Positions 1 through 14,900 of a DNA stretch of 64,000 nt are shown here, one piece after another. The DNA lies in the NCBI GenBank assembly GCA_033032175.1, contig CM065304.1, positions 13,268,001 to 13,332,000 on the forward strand. The letters run 5' to 3'. Position 1 is the first letter of the stretch. Each line of letters opens with the position of its first letter. Both the position numbers and the translations under genes were made by a program. The notes below the pieces were generated by a model that was not told where the DNA came from, did no database searches, and was given only the letters and a program-made list of their open reading frames with translations. The DNA is from Saturnia japonica. Its lineage: Eukaryota; Arthropoda; Insecta; Lepidoptera; Saturniidae.

Positions 1-61
1 AAGGTTATATTTGTCTATCTTTAGTAACTGAAACGACAGATAGATAGGTTATTGAAAACAG

Positions 62-260
62 CCTTATATCATCAGCTAATCTATCAGTGAACGTCCCGTC
101 AAAATCGGTCCAACCGTTTCGGTGATTACCCGGAACAAACAGACAGACAGACAAAATTTTAAAAATGGGTTTTTTGTTATAGGTTTCGTATATACTTACA
201 AATGCATTTAGTAAAAAGCTGTTATTTTGATATTACAAACAGACACTTCAATTTATTAAT
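62..260. repeat. Dispersed repeat (family A), copy 1
   Basis: About 190 bp matches 36785-36980 in the same orientation, including CCAACCGTTTCGG, TTACCCGGAACAAACAGAC and TTTAGTAAAAAGCTGTTATT. The phrase resembling AAAATCGGTCCAACCGTTTCGG is typical of the 3' region of short retroposons in Lepidoptera (inference). Confidence 0.75.
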
Positions 261-533
261 TGTATAGATTACTAATATCATATATCAATTATACTTTTTT
301 ATCTCTTACTAAAGCCAAATTATCATTATTTTTTTTGTTTTTCATTATTTACTTTTGATTGACATTTTACTCGAGATAAAAGTGCAATTTATATTATCCA
401 TATCAAATCTGTGATCCAAATATAGTCTATATATATTGAATGCCACCATGTATAAATAAATGTATATATTTTTCATTACATTAAATACCTATATTATGAT
501 GATGAACTTTGATTACCTATGAACTTAAATTTA

Positions 534-3205
<2,672 letters not shown>

Positions 3206-3720
3206 TTTTATAAGTTTTTCTAAAATAAAATATAAACAATAAAATATAAATTAAAAAAATATAAAGATATGTAATCAATTGAATCATGCTAATAACGTGA
3301 ACTAATATCTCTTATCAAAATGGCTCTACAATGAACATGTAAATAAATTTATAGTAAAAGTCGCTGAATTATAGGACACTGATGAATAGTGTTTAGAAGA
3401 AAAATAGGAAATATAAGTTAGGTATTTACAAATAAATACAGCAGAAATATTTCAGGAAAATTGAGAAGTTAAGTTTTCAAAAAACTGTTTTCAACCAATA
3501 TAAATACACCACCACAAAAAATTTAATAACATCAGACAATTTAAAACATCAGTTCAAAGTCCCGTACAAGTATTGGAAATTGGGATTTTAAAATTAGAAA
3601 AATAATTAGTCTTTAAAACTTACCGTAAATAGATTCAACCACTAGAACGTCTTTTTAAAAGTGAGTCGTGAGTCGTGAGACGGGCTCTCTTCTAGATCAC
3701 ATGAAAAATGTCTCTAAAAC
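3206..3720 (-). promoter_or_regulatory. Tpi 5' UTR, first intron and probable promoter-proximal region
   Basis: The start-codon exon has a 14-nt leader (3206-3219) after a TAG acceptor. Upstream on the minus strand a good donor (GTAAGT) ends a probable non-coding exon at 3624, so a 5' UTR intron of about 400 nt is likely. The exon begins near 3700 and includes GAGTCGT twice in tandem (about 3663-3680 on the plus strand). The transcription start was not determined; no clear TATA box was seen. Confidence 0.5.
3330..3423. repeat. Short dispersed repeat in Tpi 5' UTR intron, copy 2
   Basis: Direct-repeat partner of 924-1022, with a few substitutions and small gaps. No coding potential. Confidence 0.7.
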
Positions 3721-5275
3721 TCTGCACTCTTATTGGTTAAAAGTGGATATGTAATATTCTGACCACTCACAAAAGAGTATTAAATTTTTTATTTGTCTCT
3801 TATCAATGAAAACAAAGAACTAACAATGACCTTTATGACATTGAAGCAAGATTGCTAGCTTGAGAATACTACATTCTGATTAAGGAACTAAATAAGTTAT
3901 AAGAGATTGTATGAATAAAATAAATTTATATCATCATCAAATTGTCATACAGTAATATAATACACATAAAGCAGTAATGTAGCAAAATTTCTTAGCGCTT
4001 TGTAAATTCCGTCTGTTTAAATAATATAATTTCAATTTATTGAAATACTATCACTAAGCTAAATAGTAGTGTTTGTCATTCTACATTTTTTTAAATTACA
4101 AACTACAAAACAACAAGTAGGTAGATGATGTCTGTTCTCAGTTCTGTTTCACTTTAGGTGAGTTTGAGAATCAAACATGCGTTAAAAGCCTTCGCTTCAA
4201 AAACTACGAAAATATCAAGCTTCAAAATTCATTTTAATATTTTTATTAATTTTTTTTTTAAGATAATTTTATACTCCCATTTTTGCTTTTGGAATTTATT
4301 CTTATATTAAAAAGGGAACCCACTGTCTGTAGTCTACTAATTTGTAGATGACCAATTATCCAAGGCATAATTAGACCATACGATTTATAATACGACCAAA
4401 AAGAGTAGAAAATAAATGTGAGTAGGTACTAGTATCGTTTATAATTAATAATTATGATATCGCTTTAAACAGTGACTAAAACGGTTTTGATACTTAATAT
4501 TTTTTTTATATTCAGTACTCAGTATTTATTCTATCACCACCATTTGATGTTTTGTTCGATAAGATTTTCATCAACAGTTTATAGTCGCGAAAAATTATAA
4601 AGAATTTAGAAAATTTAGTGATTAATGTTTATGGAACCATAAATAGGTGTAGTAAAAGCGAAACAATGTACACTATTGTATGGTGCTACCAACCGTGTTA
4701 TAAAGTATATTGTGCTCGTGAGGTATTTTCTTTAGTCCGATTATTGATATTATTAAGTATCCACTTCAAGAAGATTGAAATCACATATATAAAGTGTTAG
4801 TTTAATAATAGCTTTACCCTACGATTTCACTCGTGTTAAATTTGTACGGTCAACTCTCCACCTTGTAACCTGCCGTTGTTCTCACTTCCCTTGCTTGACT
4901 ACATGTTGCCGATTGCTCATTGATTGATTGTTCATGGTTACTTCTAGGGATGTCGGAAATGCAAAAAAAATCAATATATTGAATTTGAATTTGAACGATT
5001 TGTATGATCTTGCGTTTTCATTTTTTAGTTGCAAAAACGCAATGTTATACTAATTTTTCCAATATGCAGCTAAATGCGTTGTACTGCCATTGGTTTTATA
5101 GTTTTTTTTACACAAATTACACGAAACATTTTGTTCGACCATTTTATTTCAAAAATTCGACACAACACTGGACATGACATACCAATAAAACAAAAATCGA
5201 CTGCAATGACCAATTATTTTGTTTACGTAAATTTATTGGTTGATAACTAGGTACAAGAGCAGATATACGCGCACG
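3721..5275. other. Intergenic DNA between Tpi and the PDI gene, AT-rich
   Basis: No supportable gene. Open frames are short and lack splice context or recognisable domains. Confidence 0.6.
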
Positions 5276-5279
5276 TTGA

Positions 5280-6340
5280 ATGCAGCTTATAAATAAAATG
5301 CATAACGCAGCAGTAGTAATCGACTATGTTGACATTGAGACTTTGAGAGGTCGAATTATCAAGCTGTCCATCAATGATGGCCGTCAGACCGGCCGCACTT
5401 ACTGTTGTAAGATGGATGTTGGCGACAGCGGCGTCGCCTCATATAGAATAGAATTATCAAAATAGATTTATAGAACATAAGTAGCTATAAGCATATCGAA
5501 ATAAATAGTGTACATATTCGTGTTATTATTCCCCATAGATTTAAGACTAGAATAATATCTTATGTAAGTACGCGCTCGGCCCACGTCCCGAAACTATGTA
5601 ACGAAAGTATTGATCTATATTCGGGACCGGGTATTTTGCTCATACGGGCGCGTAATATAGATTAATCATAGAATAAGTAATATTTATCGATAGAAAATAC
5701 GACATAGAATAGTTAGGCATAATATAACTGTACATAAGTTTATTGGATAAATAAATATGACGAGAAAACCAAGCTGACCGTAGAGAAAATAACATAGAAA
5801 AGAAGCACATTTTGCCCGAGCGCAAGGGGCTCTCTTTACGGTAACACCGTAGTCTGCATCATCGATCCTACGGCGTTGCCGAACACTGACCGAACGACCG
5901 CCGACCGCCTACCACCGAATATCACCGAAGACCCGCGACCCATCGACATCATCACCTCGACGGAATTTATTGAAGACCTGCGACTCATCGATATCAGCGC
6001 CACGACGGAATTTATTGAAGACCTGCGGTTGTATAGACAAGATCGGTCGGCTCGGTTTACGTTTACTAGTGAAAAAGTTTTGTATTATTTCGAGTGGGCT
6101 TGTACGATATCGCACACCTTAGGACCCTGTATCAAGCACTTCGGATCGGCACGAATAATCGCCACGAGACGGGTATCGGGCGTCTTATAGGATTTTCCAA
6201 GAAATCTTATAAGATCAACAAACCCATCCAACCCAGGTTGACGTCACTTGCCTTATCGACGCGTGTGGCGTGCTGCGTACCCAACAAGCTATTTATATAT
6301 ATTTATGTATGTTGTTAAAATCGTTATTAGTGTTAGACTA
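5280..6340 (+). other. GC-richer block, possible LTR-retroelement remnant
   Basis: Its base composition clearly differs from the flanks. It starts with a 61-codon ORF (5280-5465), followed by non-coding sequence with a 6-bp hairpin (CCGTAG/CTACGG, about 5847-5873). A 104-codon ORF (5876-6190) holds about 2.5 copies of a 45-bp tandem repeat in frame, giving 15-residue repeats with TEFIEDLR. Neither product is recognised. The layout of a short 3' ORF followed by a long non-coding unit with scattered AATAAA-like signals would fit the end of an LTR element. I could not find matching LTR ends, so this is a guess. Confidence 0.3.
5916..6040 (+). repeat. 45-bp tandem repeat, about 2.5 copies
   Basis: CGACGGAATTTATTGAAGAC starts at 5958 and again at 6003, spacing 45. 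An earlier diverged unit precedes it (GAAGACCCGCGACCC versus GAAGACCTGCGACTC). Confidence 0.8.
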
Positions 6341-6605
6341 CTTAAAAATAAATGAGTGAACATAGTAATGTTCACTTCCCGGTTTGGACGGGTCATTGTG
6401 TTAGGCCGGATGCCCGTCTTGTAGACACTGTATGGATGCCAGTATGGCGAGGTGGTGAAGGGCCCGGGGGTGCAATGATGCACGGCCGCTTGAGGTGCTG
6501 GGTCTTCAAATTAAACTTGAGCTCTTATTTTACTTAAGGCGTTCGCAGGACGACCAATCTTGTTTCTTCTTATGTCGTAGCTGTGTACCATATGATTCGA
6601 ACCAT

Positions 6606-6703
6606 GCCCTACACTTTTTTTAGAACTGACTATACTGTTAGCCTTAGGGGCCCTGGAACCTCTGACGGCTTTTACAGCTTCACCGCACTTGAGAGTGCCT
6701 GAA
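6606..6703. repeat. Dispersed repeat (family D), copy 1
   Basis: Shares TTTAGAACTGACTATACTGT, CCTCTGACGGCTT and TTCACC with 43602-43702. A weaker relative is at about 57740-57830, where the minus strand has a tRNA B-box-like GGGAGTTCAAACCC, hinting at a tRNA-derived SINE. Confidence 0.7.
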
Positions 6704-6709
6704 TTGTTC

Positions 6710-8960
6710 TAAGACCTTTTGGTCGAAACCACTTAACAACATTTACATAATTAACTTAATTTTATTAATAACGTTGTAATAAAATTATTACTTTGTGATT
6801 CTTTGTGAACTTCTTGAAGTAAATACCTAATAATGTTAATAACCATAATAAAGGTAAACAAGCTTAAAAGACACAATATACTTTATAATGTGGGCTTAGC
6901 ACCATACAAAAGTATATCTTATTTATTTTGGTATTACTACATTTTTTTATTATTCCGAAAATCTTATTTTTTGTTGTTTTCCGTTGTATAAGACAATTCT
7001 TTAGAAAAGTTAAATTTAGTACGTCAATTACGAAAACATCAACATGAGATATATAAAAGTATTAAATATAAAAATAGCAAGTTTCAAAGCCGTTTTAGTG
7101 ACAGTATTAAGGGATACCATAAAAATGATACTAGTACCCTAATTTTATCTTCTGCTTTTTTGGTCAATCTAAAGGAGCTGTTTAAAAAATATATATATTT
7201 GAAGTTCTATAGGAAAAAAATTATTGCTTTAATTAATTAAAAATAAATGAATAATATATTGAGTTTTTATTTGTATTTTGAAGGTCAAGGATTCAGTTTA
7301 GGTTCATGGTCAAATGATGTAATTTTATTTCGGTTCGGGGGGAACACGAGATAGCCACCTGGCAAATTTGGCAATAGTGACTTCGACAGTGCTGCCAATT
7401 TGGCGTGTTCTGTGCCAGATCTAGCGCTTTATTTAATCTCCAGCGCGTCCCATTATTTAAATAATATTGTAGGACAAGGATGTTTGGCGGCATGAGTGCC
7501 ATTGACAGAAGGGCTTTTGTTGTTCTGCATACTACCATTAATGCCACTTTAGTGCATTGGTACCGTTAGTTCCAATTTTTAACTCGCGTTAAAACAACAA
7601 AAAAAAAACATTTTGTTCATTTTAGCGCTTTTTTAAAGTGCTGAGAGCGCGTTTTTGCGTAGTCCAGTTGGCAGCACTGGTTTTGGGCAACTGTCAAAGT
7701 ATTAGGGGTGCAATTTGTAATTAAAAATCGATTTTTAAAGATATTAATTATTTTGTAATATAATAAAATCGATTAATTATAATTATTTTTTTAATAATTG
7801 ATATTTAACATAATATTTTTTTGAAATTTTTAACTAAACGCCTGAAATATTCATAATTCATAATATTATTATTCAAATAATCAATTTAAATAAACATGTT
7901 TCAAAAAAAGACAAAAATTATTGTTAAAATAACGGGGAATGCCCATTGTTGTAGTAAATTTTATCGCGCATATATTATGGTATAACAAAAAGTAAGGTTT
8001 TTTCTTTAAATATATAATTGTTCAACCTTTTGTTCTCGGAATTTGGTTTACTTTGTAGGAATATTCTTTAAACTTTTAACAAGTGTTATAATTGCTATAC
8101 ATTCAGTAAATAGTTCCACAGGCGCGGGCGCTGCATCCATTACTTGTATTATTAATTTATTATACTTTTAAAGTTGTGGTCATTGTTTAAACACAGTAAT
8201 AAATAAAAAAGCAACTCATTATTTAAATATAAATAACGATATTTATGGGTGATATTTAAAGACAATTGTAGTTTTTGGCAGAATCTTGAAGTGACATATT
8301 GAGGTTTTTATTTTTAAATCATTAATTTAGGGTTTTGACCCTATATTATGTAATATTGGTATCGTTTTGCGTGATATACCTTGGTTATTGTTTTTTAGTA
8401 AAGTGCATATTCAATATAAACTGGAAAGCATACATTTTGAAGTACCACGAATACTCCAAAGAAAGTCTAACGAAGGAGCCACCATCTTGTTGGGATACCG
8501 AAATCGTTCTAAGACAAGACACTCTATATTCACTTGATAATGCCGGTAATTGTTTTCAATAAAGAGAATTAGTTGCCAAGTTAGGAAGAAGAAGAAGGAT
8601 GATTGAATACCTACTGTCACAAATAAATGACTTTAGACCCATCACAAAAAAAAGAAAATTGAAAAAGAATTGTTTATAAATAATAGATATATTCTATTTA
8701 AAAAATGGTAAAAAAAAATATTCATTATTAATCGATTTTTTTCACATCCCTACAAAGTATAATTTTCGTAAACTTTGTTAAGTTTGATAACTACCTACAT
8801 ACATTATTTAATTTTTTTGTTATTATACTTGTTATAGTGGTTATTGTCGGTTATAGCGTATTATGTACTTTAAATAATTTAAGTGTTTAGGTATATTTTA
8901 TTTATCATAGTCACTAGAAAAATTGTAAAGTATTTTTCATAGGTTGGTAAATAAAAATCA
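6710..8960. other. Intergenic DNA upstream of the PDI gene
   Basis: AT-rich, no supportable gene. A slightly GC-richer patch at 7270-7560 gives an 84-codon minus ORF with no recognisable feature. A 75-codon plus ORF at 8335-8562 begins with a hydrophobic stretch but lacks any other support. Confidence 0.5.
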
Positions 8961-8966
8961 AAAAGG

Positions 8967-11900
8967 ATGCACTGGAATGCACTTTGGAGTGTAAGTTCGA
9001 CTTCTAAATTTTAACGACTGACCATAAACAGTATATCGTTTCTTCATTGTTATTTCAGTCGTAACGATAGAACCAAGTAAAATAATATGGTTAGATTTTA
9101 AATAAGTTTACATTGCTTGTAATTTTACAAACATATAGCACACTTCTGAAGTTGTGGGCTGGAGTGGTTATAAATTTGTACCCATCTTCTAAAAGAAAGC
9201 TTTACTCAGTAATGGTACATTATAATCTGGCATTGTTTTATTTATATTGAATACTATTATTTATAATATTTTTATTTTCTTATTATTTCTTCTTCTTGTT
9301 TTTATTTTATTTAATAGCACTGAAATCAGCAAATGTTAAAATTAAGTTAAATTATTGACTTTGCACTAAAAAGTGAATGACATATTTTTCTTCTTTTTTA
9401 TAGATTTTTCTCATACTATTTATACTAGAAACTGTTAATGTTACTCAAGCAAAGAAAACGAAAACAGCAGTTATAACTGATGTAACTGATATAAAAGAGT
9501 TTAAAAAGTTGTTAAGAACCAAAACCAATGTATTAGTGTCATATATTAATGATTACAAGTCTTGTCAGTCTACCATAGATGTTTTCAAAGATACAGCTGA
9601 TTTAATGAAAGGGCAGGCCACGCTAGTTGTACTGGATTGTACTAACAGGTATGCATTTTGTAATATCTGAATTTCATTTGAACATTTTATATACATGGAT
9701 GGATTATAATATGAAAATAGAAACCAAATATTCATAATCTATATACTAATATGTGAAGAGAAAACTTCAACTCCTTTTTTAGCAAATTACATGCAGGGAA
9801 CACAGATTAATATGGAGAAGGAGTGAAGAAAGCTATAATATTTATACATAATATTTGTTACAAACGCATTAAATTCAATAAAATGCAGATACTACCCTGA
9901 CCAGTTCTATTGAACTTAGACTCCCCAAAACATTGACACTGTCATTGAGTGAAAAGTGACACTAATATTGTTTACGTTCATTCTGTAAATGCCAAATAGG
10001 TAATAAAATAATAGTCCCTGGTTGAATTTAAACTACTGGGCAACCGCTAGTCTATATAAAGGGATAACTAACTCACTGACTGATATATTATATTAATATA
10101 TGGCCCAGACTACTGGTGCTAGGACCATGAAAATTTGTATGTGGTTTCCTTTTACACTGTAGGATTTTTGGAAATTCAACTCTTAGGGTGGTGAACAGGC
10201 GGACGCGGATGTAAGTTTGTATGAAAATCTATCATTTTTGAAGATACTTAGAGATCTATAAAAGTTGATATTTAGCCATTCAGTTAAATAGTAAAAAAGA
10301 TGTGACATAAACTGTGACAAATTAGTATATTTTGGAGAATTTTTTTTATCAAAATCTTAACCTTCTCTCATCTTAATCACCCTAGCACATTCCATAACAT
10401 AAATTTTATTACATTCTAATAACATCTATAGAGACTTCAACACATCTTTTCACTCGGCCCTATTTGTGTGTGTGCTAATAAACATGCATGTTTTATTTGT
10501 GCAACAGTTAGGCGGCAGTCTATATACAAATGTACTCTGTAGTGGCAGTCGTAAAATTACTAAAATCTGGATGAAGTATACTTGTTTGGTGTATTGCAAA
10601 ACAAACTATTCTCGAGATAAACTTGAAAAATACAACAATATCTAATTATAAAATTTCACCTAAATCCTTGTAGCCGTTTCTAAGAAACCAACTACATATA
10701 TATGTCACCGAATAATTGTATCTAACCATTAGTTTATAAGCAATCTAGTGAGATTCTGAACTGTTGGTAGATTGTGAACAGACACTATTATAATAATTTT
10801 GCATTTTTGAGGTTATGTCTATTAAATAAGCAAAATCATGTTACTGGGACTTAAAAATGTTAAGGTTTGTTTTTTTTTCTGGTTATGTTCGTTCAGATCA
10901 CTGTTTCAATCTAACCTAATCAATGCAGTTGGTTTATAATCTTAAGAAAATGTAATTCACTAGATTTGCAAATTTTAGTGTCTGTTCTTAATCTAACGAT
11001 GCTGGTATATATACATGAATAGCTCTCATATAGTATTAGATAAAATTCATATATATACATGTACATTATAAATACATTATATATCAACCGTGACAAGGCT
11101 AATTACGAACAAGTTTATCACATGCATGTTAGTCAGTTAGCATGTCCATTGTCAAACTATTATAAGTTGATTAAACATTCTTTTATCTATCACAGTGAAG
11201 GTAAAAAAATGTGTAAGAAGTTAAAGATACCTTCACATAAACCATACTATATTAAACACTATAAAAATGGAGAATTTCATAAAGATTATGACAGAAGTGA
11301 AACCATCAATTCAATGTCAAATTTTCTCCGAGATCCTTCGGGAGATTTACCATGGGAAGAGGATCCTACTGCCACTGATATTGTGCACCTTGTTGATGGA
11401 GAGGTAAGAAATAACAATATATATATTACTTAAATTATTCTTCTTGTATTCCAAATGATTCGCATACACAGGAAAAATCTAATTAGTTATGTACCCTAGA
11501 ACTATACCTATTGGTAATAAGATATTGGTTATTGTAGCTTGCATTTCATTAAAATCTCGCTTGATATTATGTGAAAATATAGTCAAGATGTCATTATCTT
11601 CTACCATTCTTGGTTTATTTATTTCATTATGAAGCTTAACATTTGTTATAGGCTCTTACCAAATTCCTAAAGAAAGGTCCTGGAGCACATAAAAGGTCTA
11701 TGATAATGTTTTATGCACCATGGTGTGGATACTGTAAATCAATGAAGCCAGATTATGTCGAAGCGGCTAGAGAATTAAAGGTAAATGAGAAAATTGTTAT
11801 TGATTTTTATTTTAATGCTGTTAGAGAAAGGTCGCGAAATATGTGTGTTGGGCCCTTAATTATTATCTATCGCGAATCAATCCCTCTCGAACAGTATTGC

Positions 11901-14900
11901 TGCGATACACAGTAAAGAATACAATCAAATTAAAGACTTTCCTCGTCAGAAGCGAGCGGCGACCTTGACCTTGCCCCGTCGACCTAGACTGCAGATTGTG
12001 AAGTATTTGTTTGTGTTTGTGGAATGAACTGTGTGTCTGTGTGTGTGTGGCAGCCTTAATACTACAAGCAAGGACACTATCACTGAAACATTCAGTTCAG
12101 CAAAACTCCTGGTACACCAACTCAAGTTATACAAAACAACATTTAACACCATGTATCAAAATACTCGGCGGGCCCTAATGTAGCGCTTCACCGAACATCA
12201 GTAATGACGTCACGCAAACAAAACAAACAAACGCGAGCTCACTGTATCAAAGCACAAAGCGGTCTGTGTACGTGACGAGCAAAGCCGTCGGACGAAGCGC
12301 GAGGAGCGGGGTGCGCAGCGCCTGCACAGAACGATTGCCCCCTCTCATATTATACATTTCTAATCACAGTGAGTGAGTGGCATCGTACGACGCGGCGTAT
12401 GACCTTGTATTCCAAACAACTGCTGTAAATATTTGTTATGTAATGCATTTCATTTTCATGTATTTCAGAGCGAATCAATATTAGCAGCAATAGATGTTGC
12501 AAAACCAGTTAATTCCAAAATACGGCAAATATATAATATAACTGGATTCCCAACTTTATTGTACTTTGAGTAAGTATTATGAAACTATATAAAGTTATAG
12601 AATTAACAAAGACGACAATGTAAAGGAAATTCTAAATAACTTTTTTAAATGTTTTTAATTAGCATAGTTATTTTGAAGAATTCTACTAATATGGGGATAA
12701 TTTTTTTTTCAAGACGCGGTCAGTTTCGGTTTCCGTATAATGGTGAAAACAAGAAAGTGGACATTGTCGAATTTATGAGAGATCCAATCATGCATCAAAT
12801 GCAGCAGAAGCAAAAAGAAGTTGTTGATGAAAGTTGGTCACAGGATACTGATGTGTTACATTTAACCAGTACGTAGAATTTTAATACAGTACAATAATTT
12901 CTAAATTATAAAGCAATATTACTAAGATAGGAAAATTACGAAGGTACTTCATTCACTTGAAGTGCTCACAGAGTCATACATATTATACCAATACAGCATC
13001 AACAAAGTCTACTTTTTGGTGATAAATACTCGTATTAACCCATCCAAAACTATATTCATGCCTTGAATATGTTTTACGAAAATGTTCATATTCATTTCAT
13101 CATTAATATTTTTATACAATAGCTTGAAGCCTCATTATTACGTTTGTTGTGAAAACATGCTAGTTAAATGTAGGTGTATTTAAAGTCGTTATGGTTATGA
13201 TATACTAATCAAATGTTGTGTTTGAAATTGATATAGTTCGTAAAGTATACACAGACTGCACTGTTTCTTAAAGAAAACTTTTTTTCCAAATAGTTGTAAT
13301 ATTTTATTTAGCTCGGATTTCCATAATTAGTAAGAAAAAAAGTATTTAAAAAATAATGCAATTGTTTATAACAGAGACGTTACACGACTCCTTAACAGTA
13401 AACGAAACTATTGTATAATACGAAATCTAACAAGGTAAATTGAAAATTTAATAAACATCCAACCCAGTAACTTGTTTATTGAGATCATCCCTATGGGTCC
13501 CTATCACGATATTTTTTCTGTAAGTTGGTGAGGAGTTATGTATACTACAGATTCCAGATAAAGCTGCAGCATCAGGTCAAGGTTTTTCTAATTTCATTGA
13601 ATTAACAGAATACCAAATCTCGACTCAATCAGACCTGTTGAAGATGTTCCAATCTATTTTCGTTAATTCTTGGTCGATTCTATTCAAATTTAGTAGACGG
13701 AAAGAATACATAATAATATAATTAAAGGCAATAAGAATCGTTAGTAATACATTAGAAGTTCTAGATTATTATAATAATTTTCAAACGACTTTGATGAACA
13801 TTGTACACAGAAAATGCATGCCACTCCTCAATTGATACAGCATATAAATTGTCAACAATATGAGTAAAATAAAATTAGGGAATGTAAATAACTACTGCGT
13901 AGTCACAAACGCGTGTGGAACCGCGGGAACACCTCTAGTCTAAAATAAAGATAATATTGTTCTCTTATTATTGTTAATGTAAAACAAATAGGTATAAAAT
14001 GGGTATATTTTACTTCTAAAAATACAATTATTTGAAACATTTTAATATTCAGAAGAGAAATTATCAGAAAGTACTGGTTATCTAAAATAATTGCATATCC
14101 TTATACATAACCGAAACCGATTAAATACCTACTGTTAAGGTATCCGAAATCTCATATCCGTAACGTTACTGGCATTATAAGAACCAGTCTCATGCATAAA
14201 AGAAGATAAAAAGTATACACAATTATTTTTGTACTGGCATATTATATCTTATTCTTAGAATCTTCTTTTTGTCACTTTGACGACAGACAATAATACTTTA
14301 GTAGTATTTTTTCAACGATGATTTTATATTTTACAAGCTTTTATTAATATTTATGTATCCAGAAATACTAATACAAATTCGGCAAAATATCCCATTATGA
14401 ACGTTTCTCGATATATGCTAAAAAAAATTAAAGGTATTTTTTGAGTTTAAAAAGTGTTTCGTTGTGACTCCTCAGAAAATTGTAGATTTAATTAATTTAT
14501 TATACTCTTTAACAGTGTATTTAAAGTGTAATATAGCTGAGTATCATTTTTATTGTTTAGTTAATATCCAACCTCGCCTGTTTCCTAGTATACTTTTGGG
14601 GTAGTGGGGTAGTAATATAAGTCTGGGGAATTAACTATTTTATCCATATACTGGTCATCCATTACGACTTAGTCTTAAGACTATTGAAATTTCTTAATAA
14701 TAACTAACGAATGTATTCCTAGAACTCATAATAATTATAATGTAGTTTCGAGAAATGTTTATAAACTTCATCAAATGATTACTAAAACAATAATACATTG
14801 CCTACATTATAGTTATTACAAATAACAGATTCCTAAGCAGTGTTATTAATAAAAATAAAATTGAAAATTATATGGTCATGATTTTATGTTCAACAGCAAG

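Noticed and set aside
4618..4800. 60-codon plus ORF between Tpi and the PDI gene
   Set aside because: AT-rich, no homology, no promoter or splice signals.
8335..8562. 75-codon plus ORF with hydrophobic N-terminus just upstream of the PDI gene
   Set aside because: Looks like a chance signal-anchor; the second half resembles repeat-derived text and no family is recognised.
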